Assembly: GCF_030285665.1 (NCBI RefSeq)
Contig: NZ_CP127295.1
Coordinates: 6,510,001 to 6,574,000, forward strand
DNA length: 64,000 bases
Direction of reading: 5' to 3'
DNA from: Amycolatopsis mongoliensis
GTDB lineage: Bacteria > Actinomycetota > Actinomycetes > Mycobacteriales > Pseudonocardiaceae
Shown here: one piece after another, positions 37,522 to 45,600 of the stretch
Layout of the letters: each line of letters opens with the position of its first letter
How positions within the stretch are numbered: position 1 is the stretch's first letter
Notes under the pieces: model-generated
What the model saw: only the letters and a program-made list of their open reading frames with translations
Database searches by the model: none
What the model was told of the DNA's origin: nothing
Program-made: the position numbers and the translations under genes

Positions 37522-38739
37522 TCAGCTCAGGTGCACTTCCAGGTTGACGCGGTGGCGGCCGCGGGGCAGCGGCACCCACGCCGGTTCGGTCACCGGCCGG
37601 ACCCCGGGGAACCGGTCGAACAGGCTGCGCAGCGCGACCTCGGCCTCCACTTTCGCCAGGGCCACCCCCAGGCAGAAGTGCGGCCCCCAGCCGAATCCGA
37701 CGCTGCCTTCGCGGCCGCCGTGCTCGGCCTGCCAGCGCACGTCGGCCTCGTGCGGGTGGGCGAACTGCGCCGGGTCGCGGTTGGCGGCGCCGAGCACCAC
37801 CTGCACCGCGTCCCCCGCGCTGATCCGCACGCCGCCCACTTCGAGGTCGGTCGCGGCGTAGCGCAGCCGGGCGAGCTGGACCGGGCCGTCGGTGCGCACC
37901 AGCTCGCGCACCGCCGCGGGCCAGAGCTCGGGCTCGGTGCGCAGCAGCTCTCGCTGGGCGGGATCGCGCATGAGGGCCAGCGCCGCGTTGGACAGCATGT
38001 GCGCCATGGTTTCGTGCCCGGCGAGCACGAGGAACACCACGAGGGCCACGGCGTCGACGTCGGTCAGGTCGTCCTGGGCGACGACTTCGCTGAGCAGGTC
38101 GTCCCGCGGCTCGGCCCGGCGCCGGTCGACCAGGGCGTGGCAGTAGGCGAACATCTCGCCCAGCGTCGGCGTGATCCGCGCCGGATCGCCGTCGACCAGC
38201 ACCTTGCCCCAGCGGTACCAGTCCGCCCAGTCCGCTTCGGGGACGCCGACCAGTTCGCAGACGACGGCCATGGCCAGCGGGTAGGCGTACTCCTCGAGGA
38301 GGTCCACGGTCCCCGGCGCCGCGCCGAGGTCGTCGAGCAGCTCGTCGACGATCTGCTGCACCCGCGGGCGCAGCGTGGCGACCCGGGACGCGCCGAAGGC
38401 GTGGCTGATGCCGCGGCGCAGCCGGGCGTGTTCGGCGCCGTCCAGGCTGAGCAGGCTCGCCCGCAGGTAGGGCAGGTGCTCCGGGGGCGTGCCCAGCGCG
38501 AGGAACATCTCCTCCTGCGTCTGCGCGCCCGGTCCCGGCAGGCCGGTGGGATCGTTGCGCACGGCCGGATCGGAGAGCACCGCGCGGACGGCGGCGCTCC
38601 CGGTGACCAGCCACCCCTCCTCACCGCCCGGGAGCCGGGCCCAGCAGATCGGGGACGCGGCGAGGATGCGGTCGTACCCGCACATCGGGTCGCCGAGGAC
38701 GGCCGGGTCGCGGACGTCCACCACGGGTTCGGACGACAT
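37522..38739 (-). CDS. Cytochrome P450 of the NRPS/PKS cluster
   Basis: A 405-residue bacterial P450 (CYP105/107-like in style). LAGHETMAHML is the I-helix motif, ELVR the K-helix ExxR, and FGWGPHFCLGVALAK the heme loop with Cys. AAGGAG precedes the ATG at 38739. It follows the dioxygenase gene by 16 bases and is the last gene of the biosynthetic operon, so it probably tailors the peptide-polyketide or a loaded amino acid. Confidence 0.93.
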   Translation of the reverse strand: MSSEPVVDVRDPAVLGDPMCGYDRILAASPICWARLPGGEEGWLVTGSAAVRAVLSDPAVRNDPTGLPGPGAQTQEEMFLALGTPPEHLPYLRASLLSLDGAEHARLRRGISHAFGASRVATLRPRVQQIVDELLDDLGAAPGTVDLLEEYAYPLAMAVVCELVGVPEADWADWYRWGKVLVDGDPARITPTLGEMFAYCHALVDRRRAEPRDDLLSEVVAQDDLTDVDAVALVVFLVLAGHETMAHMLSNAALALMRDPAQRELLRTEPELWPAAVRELVRTDGPVQLARLRYAATDLEVGGVRISAGDAVQVVLGAANRDPAQFAHPHEADVRWQAEHGGREGSVGFGWGPHFCLGVALAKVEAEVALRSLFDRFPGVRPVTEPAWVPLPRGRHRVNLEVHLS

Positions 38740-38755
38740 GGAACTCCTTAAGGCG

Positions 38756-39628
38756 TCAGCCCTTGAGCGGGCCGCCGTTGATCGCGACGCGGTGGCCGAA
38801 GCGGGTGTGCGGGTAGTAGTCGTACGTCGCGTGGTGCTGGACGCAGCGGTTGTCCCAGAACACCAGCGTGTTCGGCTCCCAGCGCACCCGGCAGGCCAGC
38901 ATCGGCCGGTTCGGCACGACCGAGAACAGCAGGTCGAGCACCGCCTGGCTCTCGTCGGCCGACAGCTGCGGGATGCGCGAGGTGTAGGCGGGGTTGACGT
39001 ACAGCAGCGGCCGGTCGGTTTCCGGGTGCCGCACCACCACCGGGTGCTCGCTGGCCGGGGGTTCGTAGCCCTCCGGGATCTTGTGGCCGCGGAAGGCGTG
39101 CGCGCCGTCGTGGATCGCGGTCAGCCCGGCCAGCAGCTCCTTCAGCTTCGGCGACAGCATGTCGTACGCGAGGTGCATGTTCGCGAAGAGCGTGTCGCCG
39201 CCGCTGCCGGGGTCGGGCATCCGCGTGATGTGGAGCATCGAGCCCAGCGACGGCTCGGCGTCGGCGGTGCCGTCGGCGTGCCAGCCATTGCCGAACACGT
39301 TCGCCGACTCCGGGGCGGTCGCGACCTCGAGGATGTACGGGTCGCCGTGCTCGGGCGGCGGGTTCACCGGGCGCAGCTCGCCGAAGCTCGCGGCGAGGCG
39401 CTTGTGGTCCTCCACCGTGATGTCCTGGTCGCGGAACACCAGCACGTGGTGGTCCAGGAAGGCGGTCTTCAGCTCCGTGAGCTCTTCCTCGGTCAGCTCC
39501 CGGGTCAGGTCGAGACCGGTGACCTCGGCGCCGATGATCGGGGTCAGGCCCCGCACCGCCAGCGTCCGGTAGTCGCGCGCCGGCCGCGTCGTGATCCGCT
39601 TGACGGCGTCGAGTTCGTACTGCTCCAT
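38756..39628 (-). CDS. TauD/TfdA-family Fe(II)/2-oxoglutarate dioxygenase
   Basis: A 290-residue dioxygenase. The iron triad is WHADGT (His and Asp) and TRFGHRVAI (His plus the 2-oxoglutarate-binding Arg). Typical family text includes RLAASFGEL and LFANMHLAYDML. GGAGGAAAGG precedes the ATG at 39628. It lies 23 bases after the hybrid NRPS-PKS stop on the same strand. In NRPS clusters such enzymes hydroxylate a carrier-bound or free amino acid; proline or valine hydroxylation would fit the predicted adenylation specificities, which is inference. Confidence 0.9.
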   Translation of the reverse strand: MEQYELDAVKRITTRPARDYRTLAVRGLTPIIGAEVTGLDLTRELTEEELTELKTAFLDHHVLVFRDQDITVEDHKRLAASFGELRPVNPPPEHGDPYILEVATAPESANVFGNGWHADGTADAEPSLGSMLHITRMPDPGSGGDTLFANMHLAYDMLSPKLKELLAGLTAIHDGAHAFRGHKIPEGYEPPASEHPVVVRHPETDRPLLYVNPAYTSRIPQLSADESQAVLDLLFSVVPNRPMLACRVRWEPNTLVFWDNRCVQHHATYDYYPHTRFGHRVAINGGPLKG

Positions 39629-39651
39629 GGTTTCCTTTCCTCCCGTGGGTC

Positions 39652-42600
39652 TCACAGGTTTCCGATGGCCGCGGCCACTTCCGTGACGTGCGGCGCGCGC
39701 ACGATGCCGTAGTGGGTGGCGGGCAGTTCGTGCCAGCGGCTCGGCTCGGGCAGCAGGGCGCGCCAGCCGCCGCGGTCGGCCACCGGCAGGCCGGGTTCGG
39801 GGTCGGCGGCGAGCCAGACGTGGCTGGGCGTCGCGGCCAGGCGCGGCAGCTCGTGCCCGGTCATGCTGTGCAGATTGGCCCGGCACGCGCGGGCGAGCCG
39901 CCGGGCGTGTTCGCCCGCGGTGCCGCCGGAGGCGCCCAGTTCGCGCTCGAACACCGTTTCCAGCTGCGCGTCGCTGTAGTCCGCGGCGCTCGCGCCGGGC
40001 GGCGGCGGGTCGATGAGGTGCAGGGCCCGCACCGGCTGTCCGGCCGCCTCGGCCTCGGCGGCCATGCCGGCCGCCACCCAGGCGCCGAACGACCACCCGG
40101 CCAGCTGCCAGGTGTGGCCGGGGAGCCGCTTCCGCAGCGCCGTGTAGTAGCGATGGGCCCGGTCCGCGACCGGCCAGCCGGGCGGTTCCGGGCGGTTCAG
40201 CGCCGGGTCGGCGATCACGCAGACGCCGAGTTCCGGCGGCAGGGCTTCGACGAGCGGGCGGTAGGCGTGCACGTCCCCGCCGACGGGGTGCACGAGGCAC
40301 ACGGCTTCGCGGCCCGTCCCTTCGCGCCAGACCTGCACCACCACTTCGCCGGTGTCGCCGGCTTCGTAGAGCTTCGCCAGCAACGCGGCCATCGTCACTT
40401 CCGGGCCGAGCCAGGCGAGATCGAGGTCGACGCCGAAGAGGCGTTTCACCGAGTCGACGACGTCCAGCAGCATCAGGGAGTCGGCGCCCAGGTCGTACAG
40501 CGGCACGTCCGGGTCCAGCTCGGCGACGCCCAGCAGGGCGCGCACTTCCTCGGTCAGCTCGGCTTCGGCGTCTCCGGCCGGTTTTGTCGTGCCCGGCGGG
40601 GTTTCGCGCTCGTGGAAGGCTCGGACGGCGTCGAGGCCGGTCGTCGCGACCAGGAGCTGGGGCAGCCCGGAGCCCAGGGCGCGGGCGAAGGTGCGCTGTC
40701 CTTCTTCGGCGCTCAGGCCGACGGCCAGGTGCGCCTGGTGCCGGGCGTCGGTTTCCAGTGCCGTGACGGCCATGCCGGTGTCGCGCCAGATGTCCCAGCC
40801 GATCGAGAGGCGGGCGGTGGGGCCGTCGCGGTGGGCGAGCGCGTCGAGGAACCCGTTGGCGGCGGCGTAGTCCAGCTGACCGGTTCCGCCGAACTGGGCG
40901 GACAGCGAAGAGCAGTAGACGGCGTACGCGGGCTGGTGGCGTTCGATGAGCCGTTCGGTGAGGAGGGCGCCGGCGAGCTTGGCTTCCTGGGTGCCTTCGC
41001 CGCGGGTGGCGATCAGGCTGCCGTCCGGGGTCCCGGCCGCGTGCACGATCCCGGCCAGGGGAGCGCCGATCCGGGTGTCGACCTCTTCGGCGGTGATCTT
41101 CGTGAGGTCGGCGGCCAGCAGGGTGATGCGGCCGGCCCACGGTTTGAGGGCCTCGGGCAGGTGGGGTTCACGCGCGAGCAGGACGACGCGGCCGGTGGTG
41201 CGGGTCAGCAGCACCTCGGCGACGGCGGTCCCGATGCCGCCGGTGCCGCCGAGGACGAGGTGCGTCCCGCTGGTCAGCGCGGGCTCCCCGGCGGCGACCG
41301 GCGCACTGTCCTGCGCCCACCAGAACCCGGCTCGCAGGGCGACGCGCTCCGGCGGGGGCGGTCCGGTGAGCAGGTCGGCTGCTCGGTCGAGGTCGGGGCC
41401 GGGCAGGTCGACCCAGTGGCCGGGGATCCCGCTTTCCTGCGGGCCGACGGCGGTGATCCCGGCCAGCAGCCCGGCCTCGGGGCGCGTGACGGCCGTGTTC
41501 GCGGGCGCGGCCCCGGCGGAGACCCACCACGTCCTGAGTGGACGGTCGTGGGCGGCCCGCAGGAGGGCGGCGGGGGTGTCCAGGCACGCCCAGCGGGCTC
41601 GGTCCAGTGAGCTTGCGCCGACGGGCCCGGTGATGCCGAGGGGGAGGGCGTGGAGCCAGTCGATTTCCTTGTCCGGCAGGGCGTCCAGGACTTGGCGCAG
41701 GTGTGCGGTATCGGCCGGGTCGGCTTCGAAGGTGTCGGGGCCCCGCCGGGCGAAGGCGGGTGCTGCGTGCACCCGGACAACCCGCGAATAGGCGGCGTCG
41801 AGAGCGGGCGCGGTGAGCGGGCCTTCGCCGGAGATGACGAGGACGCGGTCGGTGCGGGTGGCGGTCGTGGCCCGGCGCAGGCGCACCCAGGTGGGCTGGT
41901 GCAGCCAGTCTGTTTCGGACAGTCGTGGGACGGCGGCCCGCCGTGGGAAGTCGAAGTCCCGGACCGCGAAGGCGGGTGGCGGGAAGTCCCACGGCGCGGG
42001 CGCGGGGGAGTGGCCCCAGTCGACGACCGTGCCGGCCAGCCAGGAGGCGGCCAGTTCGGCGGCCGCGGCCGAGCGATCTGCCGCGGCTGGTCGTGAGTGA
42101 GAACCAGTGTTAGAACACTGTTTCTCACTCACGACCCTCGCGTCCTCCGGTGGCTCGGCCGTGCGCAGCCACTCGACCGCGACCGTCGCGTTTTCGCAGG
42201 CCGCGGCCAGACGCCACGGCTGCGACGGGCGGCCCGATTGCAGGTGCCGTAGTACGTCCACATAGGACTCCGGGTGCACTGTCAGGTAGTCCGCGACGCG
42301 GCCGGCGTCGGCGACGAGCGCGGAAGCGCTGCTGGCGGAAAGCACCAGGCACCGCACGGGTTCGGGCGCCGAAACCGCCGCCGGGCGGACCGACTCCAGC
42401 ACCACGTGGGCGTTCGTCCCCCCGATGCCGAAGCTGCTGACCCCCGCCACCCGCGGGCCCGCCGGCCACGGCTCGGCCCGCGTCGGCACCCGGAACGGCC
42501 CCAGGTCCAGGGCCGGGTTCGGCGCGCGGAAGTCCACCGTCGGCGGGAGGACGCCGTGGTGGACCGCCAGGGTCGCGCGGATCAGGCCCACCACCCCGGC

Positions 42601-45600
42601 CGCCGCGCCCAGGTGGCCGAGCTGGCTCTTCACCGAGGACAAGGCGCAGCCCGTCGAGTCGGGCATCGCCTCGCGCAGGGCCGCGACCTCGATCGGGTCG
42701 CCGAGGCGTGTGCCGGTTCCGTGCGTCTCCACGTACCCGACGTCGGCGCCGGACCGCCCGGCCCGCCGAAGCGCGGCTTGGACGGCCGAGCGCTGCCCGG
42801 CCGGCGACGGCGCGCTGTACCCCTGCTTCACCGCGCCGTCGTTGGTCAGCGCCGACCCGGTGATCACCGAGTACACCGTGTCGCCGTCGCGGCGGGCCGC
42901 CGACAGCGGCTTCAGCACCACCACGCCGACGCCGCTCGCCCCCACCGTGCCGTCCGCGTCGTCGCTGAACGGGCGGCAGTGCCCGTCCGCGGAGAAGATG
43001 TGCTGCGGCCGGTACCGGTACCCCTCGGCGAGGGTGACGTCGACGAGCACCCCGCCCGCCAGCATCACGTCCGCTTCGCCACCGCGCAGCATCCCGGCGG
43101 CCTGGTGGACGGCGACCAGCGAGCTGGAGCACGCCGTCTGGGTCGTCAGCGCCGGACCGGTCAGGTCGAGGTGGTAGGCGACCTTCGTGGCCAGGAAGTC
43201 CTTCTCGTGGTGCAGGGCGAGCTGGAAGCCGTCCGGCAGCGCGGCCGGGTCGGCCTCGCGCAGCATCTGCTGGAAGTACGTGTTCTCGCCGCAGCCCGCG
43301 ACGAGCCCGACCCGGCCCGCCGGTCCGGGGATCCCGGCGTGGGCCAGCGCTTCGACGCAGGCCATCAGCAACTGCCGCTGCTGCGGGTCCATCAGCGCCG
43401 CGTCGCGGTGGCTGATCCCGAAGTGCTCCGGGTCGAACGCCAGCGGCCCGTCCAGGAGGCTGCGCGCGCCGACCAGGCCCTCGGCGGCCGGGAAGTCCTC
43501 GATGCCCCGGCGACCGGAAACGACCAGGTCCCAGAACTCCGCCAGATCCGGCGCGCCGGGCAGCCGCACCGCCATGCCGACGACGGCCACCGGCTCGTCG
43601 ACCGCGGCCCCGGAAACGGCCGGAGCCGGAGCCGAGCCGCCCTCGAGGTGCCGCGTCAGGTCCCGGAGGGTGACGTGCTCGAACAGATCGGCCGCGGTGA
43701 ACCGGTAGCCCGCTTCGGCACAGCGCAGGTGAAAGCGCATCAGCGACAGGCTCGTGGCCCCGGCGGCGAAGAACGTCTCGTCGGGCCCGATCGCCGTGCC
43801 GGTCACTTCCTCGAACAGCGCCGCCAGCTCGTTCGACGGACGCGCGGGCGTCCGGTGGAGATCCTGCCCCGGCGTGCGGGAAGCGGCGTCCCGGTCGAGC
43901 TTCCCGCTCGGCGTGCGCGGCAGGGCGGCGACGACCCGGAAGCGGTCGACCCGCGCGTGCGGTGGCAGCAGCGGCACCAGGTGCTCGCTCAGCTCCGCCG
44001 CGGTCGGCGTCCGGCGGCACTCCAGGAACGCCGCCAGCCGGTCGTCCTCGGGCACGACCACCGCGTTGACGACGTCGGGGTGCCGCAGCAGCGCCGCCTC
44101 GACCTGGCCCAGTTCGAGGCGGTGCCCGCTGAGCTTGACCTGCCGGTCGGCCCGGCCGTCGAAGTGCAGCAGCCCGGCGCGGTCGAAGTGCGCGAGGTCA
44201 CCGCTGCGGTAGTGCAGCTCCGGCAGTTCGGCGAACTTCTCCGGAGCCGCTTCGCCGAGGTAGCACCGGTTCGCCGCGAGGCCGCCGATGAGCAGTTCGC
44301 CGACCTGCCCCGGCGGCAGGGGTGCGCCCGAAGCGTCGGCGACCCGCAGCACCGCGTTCGCCACCGGACGGCCGATCGCGGGCCGCTCGGGCCAGTCCGC
44401 CGGATCACCGTCGAGGGTCAGCGCGCTCACGACGTGGGTTTCGGTCGGACCGTAGTGGTTGTGCAGCCGCGCGCCGGGCAGCCCGGCGAACCAGCGGCGG
44501 ATCGCCGGGGTGCACACGAGCTGCTCGCCGGCGGTGATCACGTCCCGCAGCCGTGCCGGGTACCGCCTGAGCCGGACGCCGTGCTCGGCCAGCAGCTGCA
44601 ACGCCACATAGGGCAGGAAGATCCGTTCGATCCCCGCGGTTTCCAGCTGCGCCAGCAGTGCCGGGACGTCGTGGCGCCACTCCGGGCGCACCAGGTGCAG
44701 CCGGCCGCCGCCGCAGAGCGTCGTGAAGATCTCCTGGAACGACACGTCGAACGAGAGCATCGAGAACTGCTGGGTCGCCGCGGGCGGCGCGTCCTGCCAC
44801 TGGAGCAGGTTGGCCAGCGTGCGGTCCGGCACGCGGACGCCCTTGGGCACGCCGGTCGAGCCCGACGTGAACAGCGTGTAGAGCGGCCGTCCGGCGTGCC
44901 GGGCCGGGACGTCCGGCACCGGCCCGTCGGTGAGCGTGACGAACCGCCGTTCGACGCCGGGGTCGAACGCTTCCCCCGGGGCGAGCAGGACGCAGCGCGG
45001 CCGGACCCGGTCGAGCATGTCGCGCAGCAGCGCGGGCGGGTACGCGGGATCCAGCGGCACGGCGGTGATGTTCAGCCGCGCGAGCGCGAGCAGCGCGACG
45101 ACGTGCTCGGCCGACGGCCGGAAGTACAGCGCGACATCGGTGGCGTCGTCCGGCAGGGTGGCGGCGAGCCGGGCCGCGTGCGCGTCCAGCTCGGCGTAGG
45201 TCAGCGTCGTGTCGCCGGTCAGGGCCGGGGCGTCGGGCGTCAGCGCGACCTGCCGCGCGAAGCCCTCCGCCACGGTCTCCCACGTCAGCTCCGCCGCGGC
45301 CCCACGGCCGTGGTCCCGGCGGTACGGCTCGGCCAGCTCGGCCGGAGTCCGCGCGGAGCCGTTCAAAGCGCGGTCGAAGACGTCGCCGAGCGCCGCCGCC
45401 TCGGCTTCGGTGAAGTGGCCCTCGCCGTACTCCCAAAGACAGTCGAACCCATCGGCCCGTTCCACGACCGACAGGGTGAGCGCGCACTTGGCCTCGGCTG
45501 CCTCGATCCACAGTGGACTGACCGCGCAACCCGGCAGCCGCAGTGCGCCGAAGTCGGTGTTCTCCAGGACGAACAGGTAGTCGAAGGCCGCATACCCGGG

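Noticed and set aside
42090..42135. Insertion-sequence end or transposon inverted repeat
   Set aside because: No transposase, target duplication or paired end is visible nearby; the element is a 46-base self-complementary unit complete in itself.
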